A DNA stretch of 64,000 nucleotides from Lineolata rhizophorae (taxonomy: Eukaryota > Ascomycota > Dothideomycetes > Lineolatales > Lineolataceae). The position numbers and the translations under genes were made by a program. Location: contig MU001674.1 of NCBI GenBank assembly GCA_010093515.1, forward strand, positions 987,975-1,051,974, written 5' to 3'. The notes beneath the pieces are model-generated. The model was not told the origin of the DNA. It ran no database searches and saw nothing but the letters and a program-made list of their open reading frames with translations. Shown one piece after another: positions 11,319 through 21,403 of this stretch (position 1 is the stretch's first letter; each line of letters begins with the position of its first letter).

Positions 11319-13893
11319 ATGGAGTCCCACTCCCGCTTCCATCCCAGGCGTCGTCCTGATAAGCCCACGGGTCCCGCGCTTGCCTCCATCGACACAGGCC
11401 TCCGCAAGAGCCCGACCTTCCACTCCCCCTCCAGCGTGTCGTCGGATGATCTCTGCGACCCCTTCACTGCTTCCATGCCGAAGCGTTCGAGCACAAACGT
11501 CGACTCGCTCGAGGCGTTGGTCAACCCGGAGCGTCGCGTCGCTGACATCATCGCCTCCTTCGACCGCACCTACTCCGGCAAGACGTCGCCCGACGCCAGC
11601 ATCCTGAGGGATCTAGAGGTTCTTGCCGTTCCTGGGTTCGTGGTCCGTCACGCCGCCATTGACGCCGAACCCATGGGTGTTCAACCCAAGCCCATGGTAC
11701 GGGCCGAGCACCAGCACCAGTCCGACAGTGGTCTCGGCACCAGCCTGTCAGGGTCCAAGCTCGGTATCGTTCCCATCCAGACTCTATTCATACTTGACCC
11801 TCCGCTAATACTTATTGTAGGTAGCCCCAAGGCGCGCGACACTACCTCACATGCTTCTGCCCACTCGTCTATGACGGCCTCTCGCTCGGCCGTCACAAAG
11901 TCTTACTCGTCGATGGACGCGGCAGAAACTGGCACCGTCCACGCTCTCAGCGACCACGCCAAGTCAGAGATTCGGGAGCGCATCGTTCTTCCGATTCTCG
12001 CCGAACCCGCTCTTAAGGATTTCCATCGTCTCGTCGAAGACGTGCCTGCCCGCATCGGCCGCAAAGAGATATCCAATCTTCGTGATCTCGAGAAGACACT
12101 CATCTTTCTAGCTCCAGTAAGTGCAACGGCTGGGACTCTAGACGGCTCGGAGTATAAGATAGCTCATTACCTGTTTCGCGCCGTGAAGGTGTTGTCCGCA
12201 ACTCCTACTTCCTACGTTATCTTCTGCGAAACGTCAATCCGCCATATCCGATCTACTGTCGACCACATTAGCGATCTCGACCAGCGCTTGCCGAACGACC
12301 GGCCGTATTCTAACAATTATTTCATCGATCTCCTCGAACAGGTCCGTCGCTACGCCGCTATCATGCGGGCCACTCGGGATAAAGAGGCCGCCGGCCAGCC
12401 TCTCGGTGAGGATGATTATCATCGGTATGTTTTCCCCCCATTCTTACTTCCCCGCGCATCCTCCGGCTTTCGCGCTTCCTATCTCGTCTCGTTATGTGAC
12501 TGGGTATGTCCATGAAGGGTCTAGCGTGTGAGTTGTGACTCAGACTGTGGCTTGACTCTTCCGGTCACCAATGACCCTTGACATTTAATCACCCCTTACC
12601 CTCAACTATTGCTTCTATCTTTCCCTCACTTGGAGCACTATGGTAACACTTGAGTATAGTGATGAGAGGATTGTCATTCGTGGTGGAATCAGCCATGACG
12701 GTACCCCCGCCGAGCTCGTACGTGAGAGGAACGACGGCAAGGTGATCCCTCTTGCCAACCGTGACGAAGTTCCCGCCGTCCAGTTCAAGAGGCCACTCAG
12801 CGATGAGGAAGATTTTGATGACGGTGGTGTTCGCCGTTCCATGGCGCGCCGTCGCAAGTCAGACAAGCCGAGCGATGTCATGCATACCTGCCGCGAGTGC
12901 AAGAAGGAGTTCAAGCGCCCTTGCGACTTGACTAAGCACGAGAAGACGCATTCCCGTCCGTGGAAGTGTCCTCAGCCGAAGTGCAGGTACCACGAATTGG
13001 GCTGGCCCACCGAGAAGGAGCGCGATCGGCATATCAACGACAAGCATAGTTCTGCGCCACCGCAGTATAAGTGCCAATACCCTCCCTGCACTTATTCTTC
13101 CAAGCGCGAGTCCAATTGCAAGCAGCATATGGAGAAGTCCCACGGTTTCAACTATGTTCGCTCTAAGAGCAATGGCCGCACCAAGAAGACCACCAGCAGC
13201 GCCGGGGAGACTCCGGCTACCGCCACCCCGCTTACTCCTTTCATGGCCACTCCGCCGTCGGCATTGCAGAACATGCCTACTCCTGTATCGCCCTTCACCA
13301 CGTCACCCCAACTACAAAACTTCAATACATTCGACCCCCCACCGGCTCCAGTGTATGGCTTAACTCCGGCCATGAGCACCATGGGGGATGTGTCTGGTGA
13401 TAATCGGCGCGAGAGTGTCGCCACGAGTGGTTCGAGTATGAGCTACTCAACCAACCAATCGCCCGCTGAGCTCAACACCTTCGCTCCCACATTTACGCCT
13501 GAGGAGCCGACCCTGGACGCTGGTTCGAGCATGTTCAACGGCTTCATGCAGCCGCAGACGCCTGGTTTGAACACTGCCAACAACGGATACCAGCTTAATT
13601 CGAACTTTAATAACGCATTTAGCCAGTCGCCCTCCATGCCGTTGTCTGCCGAAGCTCAGAACATGACACTCTTTACGCCTCAGGCGGACGACGACACACT
13701 GCAGATCGATGAGAGCTTTGCGGGCCACTTCCCTCCCGTTGGTGATTTCACGCTGTTCGACTCATCTGACCCGAGTTCGGACCTCGGCGGAAATCAGGAT
13801 TGGTATAATTCGCTTGGCAACACGAACTCCATGGATGGGCAGTTTGATTCCTTGTTCAATCAGGGAGGCAATCAGTTCTCCGAGTTCTTTTGA
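11319..13893 (+). CDS. C2H2 zinc-finger transcription factor (three fingers)
   Basis: Exons 11319..11763, 11821..12116, 12189..12424 and 12660..13893 (introns 57, 72 and 235 bp) give a 736-residue protein. Three C2H2-type fingers lie at about residues 403-487: a classical one (CRECKKEF...LTKHEKTH) followed by two longer C-X4-C forms (CPQPKCRYHELGW... and CQYPPCTYSSKRE...). The fingers are preceded by a basic stretch (SMARRRKSDK) that could be a nuclear localisation signal. Residues about 200-320 form a helical conserved-looking region. The C-terminal 250 residues are Asn/Ser/Pro/Thr/Gln-rich with acidic patches, typical of a fungal activation domain. It probably binds DNA in the nucleus; targets are unknown. 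The 235-bp third intron is longer than the others, and its acceptor (TATAG at 12659) is chosen because it keeps the frame. Confidence 0.88.
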
Positions 13894-16449
13894 ACTCACG
13901 TGCTGCGCAGCACATCCCGAGGTGACGGTCTGGTCGTCGGTCTTGGCTACCGGTCTTGAGGTTGGGTTGTTACGTCCGATTTATTGTGCTCCTTCCACGC
14001 TCTAATGTCGTGTCGAGGTTTGTTGGTTTCTTTTTCCTTTTTTTTTTCTTTTTTAAATTTCCTTTTGTTGGCGACTGCATTACGAAGCGCTTCGGAGCGG
14101 ATGAATTCACGAGGAATGTCGGAGATGAGGAGAAGCTAGGAGCCCACGCCTTGGAGACGCTTAGTTCGAAAACTTGTGCCATTCAAGTTTTCTTGATGAG
14201 TCATGAGGACGGCGGGCATCCTTCGTATGGGTTGTCTTTTTCTTTTCTCCTCATGCCACTCAACCCGCGAGAAGATCACAAAAAACCAAAAAAAAAAAAA
14301 AAAAAAGAGCACACGCACATACATCACCCTATGTAGCTGATGTTTTCTTTTCCTTTTTGGATTTCCTCTTTTCAGGGCACATGCCGCGAGTTGGCATTTA
14401 AATGCACTCATCCATGCCCCACTTCTTTTTCAAAGGGCTTATTTGCAGCGAGTTGGCTTTACAATGCCCTCACACGCCCTCAGTTTCCTTTTTCTGGTTT
14501 CTTTCCGAGATTCAAGAGCACAATAGGTGCCTGCACCACTCCAGGTGCCGCGGAGGCTTATCAGGTGGAACTCCGCATTTGATTGTAGATTACCGAGCTC
14601 TACATCAAGTGGGCTCCATTTCCTTTTTCTAGGGTCATAGCTGGAAAATACGAACACCTCTCAGTCAAAGTAGTCTGTGATTGTGATTGTGATGCTTCCT
14701 ATTGTGGTATTATGCAATTGCACTTCGTGCCCGATATGCGCAAATTTCGCTAAGCCACGGATGAACAGTCGACTCTGAATGAGATCTTGAACATTGGGTC
14801 CGGCTTGTCACACATTGTACGGTGCTCTTACTCCGCATGTTAAGCCAAACGTAAGGTAAACACCTTGTTAAGGCGTCAGATACCAATATGAAACCATGCC
14901 CACGACTTTCGAACATGCGATCATTCCCAATCCCACAATCCCACCCCACTTCCCCATATCAGGGTACGAAAAACGGGTCCGACAACTCGACGCCACCCAC
15001 GTCCCGCCAATACCACACCCGTCCTCATCCATCCACGCCTGCCCGCCTAAACCAACCGGTCAGGCCCCGCTTCCCGTGACTCGCAAGAGGCCCACTAGCC
15101 AATAGCACGCCGCAGCCCTCGTGAAGAAGCCCTCTGGCCAATAGCACGCCGCAGCCCTCGTGAGTAACCCTTTTTTGCTCCTCCGCAACTCCACGTTCCG
15201 CCAGCCAGTCACTTTTCTGAGTCACACGCGGGCGACGCCCTCCGGGCCCACTAGGGGTGCAGCGGAAGTGATGGGACGCGATGGGCTGGACGGTGGTGGT
15301 GGCCTTGTGATTGGGGGATAGATGTTACGTAGGTGCGCTCGATGCACGGCGCCGGGAGAGGTTCGCAACCGCGCTTCCTACCTGTGCACGCTCTTCGACA
15401 ACACCTGGTCGCCTTTTTCTTGCATTTACGTTTTGCCGCAATCTATCCACCCATCCATCCCGCCTTGTCGCAATCGCGCCCGATGACTCGATTCCTGCGG
15501 GTAGGAGGCATTGTAGTTGGTGCGCGCTGGCCGCGGCCATGTGATGCACAGGTTGTGCGCGTACTGTGTACTGTCCGGAGGAAGGTGGTGACCAATGGGT
15601 GTTGGTCTTGGCGATATTTCCGTTTCAAGATGCATGCCGTGGTACGGAAAACGCCCACTTCCCGTCGGGTGTGCCCTGGGTAGGGCGTTAGCTGGAGCCA
15701 CGGCGGGGGTGGCACGCGCCCGCTAGGTAGTGTAGGGCGGGGAGTGCTCCGTAGGCCTGTGGCGGTCGCGCTGCCCAATAGGTATCTCGGTAACATATTC
15801 GTCTTTTCTTTTATTTTTCTTCTCTTTATTCACCAATTTCTAGGGCTTTTTACTGCAATTATAAGATATTGACGGTATATTGGGGCAACTCTTTTTGAAC
15901 TTGACACTACAAAGTACCTTGGAGGTTTAGTTTGCAATATGCATTGGAGTCTATACGGAGCGCAAGCGCTCGAGAAAAGACGACCGCACCTATTAAATCA
16001 TACAATATTGTAAGAAGGCAAGTGCAGCATATGCTACTTCGCAGAAGATGCCTACATAAATCCTATAGCATCGCATATTCCTGCCAAGGCCACCTCTATA
16101 CTCAAGCTTTTTCCAGTTGGCTATTAGAACTTGGGCTCAAAATCTACGTTGCTTGCTCAGAAGGTGAAATAGTAGGTCTAAGTATTCAAACCGTTCCTAG
16201 AATGCACCAATAGCCAGTCCTTCATCCAAACGGTGGAAGTATGTCAATCAGTCATAGAATGCATCAAACCCGTTCGGCTAGTTTCCTAACTCAACAGGGA
16301 TGTTAAAATACATGTGCCTACGATGGACAGATGTACTGTCTCAATAGCCTCTAATGTCGAAGAAAAAAGAGAAAAAATCGGAAAGAGAGGTTTCTAGCAT
16401 GTACAACTAACGCAATGCCCAGCTCTTCAAGCGCCCACCATCTCCATTC
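13894..16449. other. Convergent intergenic region with homopolymers and a short tandem repeat
   Basis: Lies between two genes pointing toward each other, so it should hold two 3' ends. T-rich runs (about 14035-14060) and an A run (about 14288-14306) follow the zinc-finger gene and probably belong to its 3' untranslated region. A 39-bp tandem duplication sits at about 15085-15163. The sequence becomes AT-richer after 15.8 kb. Small frames (for example 15932-16213) show no recognisable domain and are not called. Confidence 0.4.
15085..15163. repeat. Two tandem copies of a ~39-bp unit containing a CCAAT box
   Basis: The 27-base core that begins GCCAATAGCACGCC and ends CTCGTGA occurs perfectly twice, at 15098-15124 and 15137-15163, a 39-bp period; the preceding ~12 bases of each unit match imperfectly. 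Each copy contains CCAAT. No promoter is expected here, because both flanking genes end in this region, so a function is unproven. Confidence 0.75.
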
Positions 16450-17169
16450 TCACAAGTCATACACTTTATCCGCGCCTCTAAACTCCTTAGTCACCTCCCC
16501 ATCCCACGCCCTCCACCACAACTTCATCATGGCCCTCGGACACACCTTCAGCGACCCCTCCCAAACAATCTGGCCGCTCTTCCCCCTTCCCATCTGCGCC
16601 ACCACCTTCGGCCGCCCATCCCACCCCACATGCACCGCTCTAACCCACACGCCCGTCTCCGCCACTGTCGCCTTCCGATAGCGCGTCCCCTCAGGCAACT
16701 CGGTCAGGGGTTCCGGCCCCGCCTCGACGCTCGCCAGGCTCTCGTCGTCCACGACCAGACACCACGAGTAGCCCGGGCCGAACTTGTCCTCGCGCACGTG
16801 CGGCTCCGGGCTCACCTCATCGATGTGCGTCCGGAAGTGGGCGCGCACGTCGTCGAGCGAGGCGCCCGGCAGCCGCGCCGCGGGCACCAGGCGCAGCGTG
16901 TCCAGGATGCGCTGCCCGTACGGCGCCGGTTTCGACAGGAGCAGCTGCGCCGACGCATAGGCGCGCAGCTTGTCGAGGACGCGCTGGAAGCGCGCGTCGG
17001 GCGCGATTGGGGCGGGCATGTCGGCCGTGCTGGGCCGTTCGTCGTCGCCCTCGGTCGTAGAAAGCGAGTACGTCGCGTAGACGAAGAAGCCCCAGGTCGG
17101 GTCGGGCCATTTGCTGAAGATGTCGAGGAATTTCTGGCAGTCGGCGATTTCGAAGTCGTCGAGGGACAT
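16450..17169 (-). CDS. Single-exon protein of unknown function, 239 residues
   Basis: One uninterrupted frame from ATG at 17169 to the stop at 16450. The protein looks globular: it starts with a compact segment rich in aromatics (FSKWPDPTWGFFVYATYS), has a central helical region (FQRVLDKLRAYASAQLLL), and ends in a strand-rich part with many Trp and Val residues (ETGVWVRAVHVGWDGRPKVV, MMKLWWRAWDGE). No signal peptide or membrane segment is seen. The amino-acid composition and the clean frame argue that it is a real gene, and the sequence resembles small uncharacterised proteins often found in this fungal group. I do not recognise a named domain and infer no function. It is convergent with the zinc-finger gene, more than 2.5 kb away. 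Confidence 0.75.
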   Translation of the reverse strand: MSLDDFEIADCQKFLDIFSKWPDPTWGFFVYATYSLSTTEGDDERPSTADMPAPIAPDARFQRVLDKLRAYASAQLLLSKPAPYGQRILDTLRLVPAARLPGASLDDVRAHFRTHIDEVSPEPHVREDKFGPGYSWCLVVDDESLASVEAGPEPLTELPEGTRYRKATVAETGVWVRAVHVGWDGRPKVVAQMGRGKSGQIVWEGSLKVCPRAMMKLWWRAWDGEVTKEFRGADKVYDL

Positions 17170-18104
17170 GGTTGAGAAGTCGTTTGCGATAGTGGAGCTC
17201 GGAAGCGTGGTTTTTCAGTTTGTCGCACAAGTTTAATTCAATTGCGTAAAACCTTGTGCGCGCGAAATATAGCAAATTCCTTCCGGGCGCAGCTTAGGAA
17301 GTAGAGTTTCATTGATTGGGGTGAGATTAGAGTGTACAAGGAACTAACGGCAGTACGAGTTGTATAGAGATGTTGGTCGCTCTTGCTTGATGCACCAGTT
17401 GGCTGAATTTTAAGGTGTGGCGGGCGGGCCCTGGCCGCCGCCAACCATTTGGCCCCTGCAGTTGGCGGCTCAGGGGCTCGGAGTAGTGCGGGGTGGAATG
17501 CGCCGATCGTCTCCTTGGGGCCTCGATTCTTGGACCCACATATTATCAATTTTAGGACGAGAATAGACGATTCTGCTCGATGCGGCGGGAAGGATTCGGT
17601 CACCATCTACCGAGGAGTTGACTGAGTGCTAAAAGTCTTCAGGGTGGAGCCGAGGAACTGGAACCTTAAGTGCTAGTGGCGCTTGCGGAGATTGCCAAAG
17701 GTCAGTTGATGGTGCATTTAGGTATGTGAAAGGGGTGTTACATCGCTGCTATGAAGCTATATTGAATTAGGACGCGGACAAAGATGTTACTGTCATCGAG
17801 AGGAACATTTCGGACGATGACAATCTAACATGTCTGTCATTAGGGAAGAAGACCATCCTCACAACCGAATCGAGTTTTCGGGTTATCGCGACCGCTACTT
17901 CATACTATCATTTCATAAAGCCACCAACATGATACAAATAAACGGATTATCTGCTGTGTAGTCAATTTTTGTATTCTTATTAGAGTACTTGATTGAGGGC
18001 TAATGTTAAATTATTTGCTAGGACAATGTAACTAAATTACATGTGATCGCTTTGCTGGTTTGTCAAGCCCTCCATCAGCTTCATCCAGGCTCTACTGGCC
18101 TCCT
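17170..18104. other. Intergenic, no gene seen
   Basis: Holds the upstream region of the unknown gene starting at 17169 and the 3' side of the LysM gene ending at 18105. From about 17750 it is AT-rich. I see no feature beyond that. Confidence 0.4.
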
Positions 18105-18590
18105 CTAGTCACCAGAGACCCCAACGCAATAAGCATAGTCCGGCCACAAGCCAGAACAATCCCTGCCTAGCGCCGGATTCCAGTCATACAACTCGTCAAG
18201 TGAAATGCCCGCGTTCTGAGCCATATCGGCGCAGTAGACGCCGTCCTCCTGCATAACATACTCATCGCAATTGTCAGGGATGCCACTCTGCGTCGGACCA
18301 GGAGGGGCGACTCCCGTTGGCGACGGGCTCTGCGTGGCCGTCGTAGTCGGCGTGGAGCCACCGTCGTCATCATCGGATACGCCGACGCAGTAGGCGTAAT
18401 CAGGCCAGAGCCCGGAGCAGTCACCGCCGAGGGCCGGATTCCATTCGTAGAGCTGGTCGAGCGAGATGCCGGCATCGGCTGCCATGTCGGCACAGTACAC
18501 GCCATCTTCCTGCATGACGTATTTATTGCAGTTCTCGACAATGCCGTCCTGTGTCGGGCCGGGAGGCGTGACTCCAGTAGGGGAAGAACC
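18105..18590 (-). repeat. Tandem duplication of linker plus LysM module (87-residue period)
   Basis: Within the LysM gene, the unit starting SPTGV.PPGPTQ.GI..NC and running through YVMQEDGVYCADMA, AGISLD and DCSGLWPDYAYCVGVS occurs twice in a row, with only a few substitutions per copy. The period is about 261 bp. Linker and domain are copied together, which points to recent unequal crossing-over rather than convergence. Confidence 0.85.
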
Positions 18591-20385
18591 GGCCTCTGAA
18601 GTGGTCGTTGAAACGACTAGAGAACGATGTTAGTGTACTGATACAGTGAATAAACGTAACTTCTAAGAAGCACATACTCTCGTCCTTGCGCACGCAGTAG
18701 CTTGACCCTTTTTCAAGGTTGCAGTCGTCTTCCGACAAACTAGGATTCCACTCAAGGAGCAGCTCTACCGTCGAGCCATAGAAGCTGGCCACAGATCTGC
18801 AAGTGTTGATGCTGGCCTCGATGTCGGCATTGCTAGCTTCTTCGTACTCCGCGTAAAGCTTGCAACCCGATATTGTACCCGGTGCCGTAGGTTCCGGCGT
18901 CGGCGACACCCAGGAGCTGCTTGACCCCGTAGCTATGGGGCCCCAAGTGGCGTTTGGCTCAATGAACGGCACGTCTGTCAGGGTGGCCATGTCATTATAG
19001 CAGCTGGAAGGTCCGAATGCACCGGTGCAATCGCCCGTCACTGGCGAGCCACCGGTATAGTTCGTGTAGGTTGAGATTGAACCGACGGGAGCGACGCAGT
19101 AGGCCTCCCCCAGCAACAAGTTGGTGCAGTTCGCATTGATTTCGGGGTTCAGAAAATAGAAATCATCAAGGGGAATGCCGAATTGCGCACTCACGAGGCC
19201 GCATTGATCGCCTTCTTGCACCGTGTACCACCTGCCACAGCGAGGATTGGTGCCGTCTGCCACGTTGGTCGGGGCAGGAACGGGACTCGTGAAAGACGTG
19301 ACCACTGGGTTGGTATTGGTGGGCATCGAATCTGCTATGTCCTCTGGAGGGCTGATGCAAATTTGGGTGCCAACCATCTGGTCCAAGTTGGTGCACAGTG
19401 CGTTGATATTCATATTCCAGGACTGTAGTTGCCGGATTGAATAGTCGGGGGCGTAGTTAGCGATAATACCAAAGCACGTATTATTTTCCTCAACCGTGTA
19501 GATGTCGCATGGCGAAGGAAGACAAATCGTGGTACCCTCGGATGGGAAATCCCTACAGCCGGAGGTGAGGCCATTCCAGTAGAGCAGAGAGAACGTCGAC
19601 ACATTGTGACTAAGTGAGATAGAAGTGCAAGAATCGCCGCCCGCGATAGTGTATGTGTCCGGGCAGTCCGGGGACGTTGGAGATCCAGTGGGAGTTGGAG
19701 TAGCGGTATTGTTGAGGCCATACGTCGACGTTGTGGAATACGAATAGCCAGTCTTGCCGCAGCTTTCAGTGGTGGAACTGAAATTCTGAGCATACTCTTC
19801 GCTATAACCGAACGGTGAGCCGAGTTGGATCTGGCTCACTCCAAGCATACAGTCGGAGCACTCCTCATCTCTAGAAAGCCCAGTCTCATTCATCCACTCT
19901 TGAAACAAGGTTTGACAGTACTCGCCGGTCGACCTACACAAAATTAGTGACGCGTCTAGTTCTGGGAAGGCTTTCAAAACGTACGAGTCTGTTCTGCAAG
20001 TACTCCTATAGGCATAGATAAAGTGGTCCAAGACATAGGAAGCAGGATAAGCTACCCCGAGGTCAACAATGACGTCTGTATCAGCCGCACATGCGCTCTG
20101 GATGCTCGCTTGGGCATCCAGCAGTGACTGCTCGCAGGTGGTGGTGCACAGGGCTTCCAAGTCATCGTCGTCTAGGTAGACCAAGTCGATTGACATGCTA
20201 CCGAGAACATCATCACATTCTAAGGATGGATTAACGGCCGTTGCGCATGCCGACGAGAGGCCTGGATAATCGGCATTGAAAGACGAGTTGGGAAACTGCT
20301 GGGCGGAAGAGTACCCAGCGAGAGTGACCAACAACAAAGTCAAATGAGTAACGGAGAGTGAGCGACGGAGAGAAACGAGCGACAT
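18105..20385 (-). CDS. Secreted multi-LysM chitin-binding protein
   Basis: Exons complement(18105..18616, 18678..20385) with a 61-bp intron (donor GTATGT, branch CTAAC, acceptor CTCTAG) give 739 residues. The N-terminus has a basic start and a hydrophobic core ending ...AGYSSAQ, a good signal peptide. Residues about 30-235 are a Cys-rich region with acidic patches. Then come LysM modules: three typical ones (YTIAGGDSCTSI..., YTVEENNTCFGI..., YTVQEGDQCGLV...), a more diverged one (CRSVASFYGSTVELLLEWNP), and two nearly identical C-terminal ones (CADMA..AGISLD.LY.WNPALG). Cys pairs flank each module, as in fungal LysM proteins. LysM binds chitin oligomers; fungal LysM proteins shield hyphae or sequester chitin fragments, or accompany chitinases. 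It is divergent from the chitinase at 21.4 kb and shares its promoter, which supports a joint role. No catalytic domain is visible. Confidence 0.9.
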
Positions 20386-21403
20386 GGTGAAGCAACAGAA
20401 GCAGTCCCATGGTCCAAAAAGAACGGCAGCGGAAGCGGACCGCTATTGTAAAGCTTGAGGAAGAGCATCTTCGCGGACATGTTTGCGGAAATTACCACTT
20501 CGGGAAGATCTAATTGATCGCGGTGGGGGCTACAACAGCCGATCCACCGACGATAGGCCCTAGCAGGCGAATTCCAACAAGATTGCCTGCAGTCAATATG
20601 CTATACAAATGATTAAATATTTGCTAACGCAGGGGGAACGGAGGTGCGGTGCTCGGTTGCAGCACGATACAAGGCAATGGCGGGCGAGAATTGACTTGTT
20701 TAGAGCGGCAGTTCTCGATCCGAGTTTGGCGCCACTGGGTCGGCGGTGCAACGCGCGCGGGCCGAGTTGCCCGACCACGCCTAGCGTGTCCCGCCGCCGG
20801 GGGCTCCCGCGCCCAAGCCCGGAACAAATCCTTCGCGCCCATCCTTCACGCCTTGTTTCGCGCCACTCCGTCCCGGCATCTCTCTGCTAAGCGTGTGGCT
20901 TCGAGCCTTCAAGACGTCTCGTGAACACAAAAGAACCTCGGCTTAGCGAAATGAGGCTCCCAACTTGCCTTCCCAGATGCGGTAGGCAGCCGCTGCAGCC
21001 ACGCGGGACGGTAGGGCTGGTCGCCAACTTTAGACTGCCGACCCTTGTATGCGATTGTCAATCTCCTTAATAACCTTTTCGTGCCGAAAACTTCAATGTT
21101 ACTGTGACCGAGGTCGGGAGGCGCGTTCTAGTCTCTTTTTATCTCCCGGAGTAACACGGCGAGAATGACCCGTCCATATTGGTTCTGCAAACTATCCCCG
21201 CTAGCACCAATGCAAAGAGGCAGCGGACCCAAACTAGCAATGTCCGATGCGGACCCTGCATCGACCGCGGCTCAGTGGGGGCGACAATTGTTGTCGTGAT
21301 TTCTCTCTGTCTGATATATGCCGATTACATTCCGTCCCATGACGGGCTTCTTGTCCCAAGGACGTCCGCTCTTTGTTGCTCCCGCTACTTCTTGGTGACG
21401 AAG
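20386..21403. promoter_or_regulatory. Shared divergent promoter of the LysM protein and the chitinase
   Basis: About 1.0 kb between the start codons of two divergently transcribed, functionally related secreted-protein genes. It has an AT-rich core near 20585-20630 and a GC-rich block at 20740-20890. No transcription-factor site can be named with confidence; co-regulation is inferred from the layout only. Confidence 0.5.
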
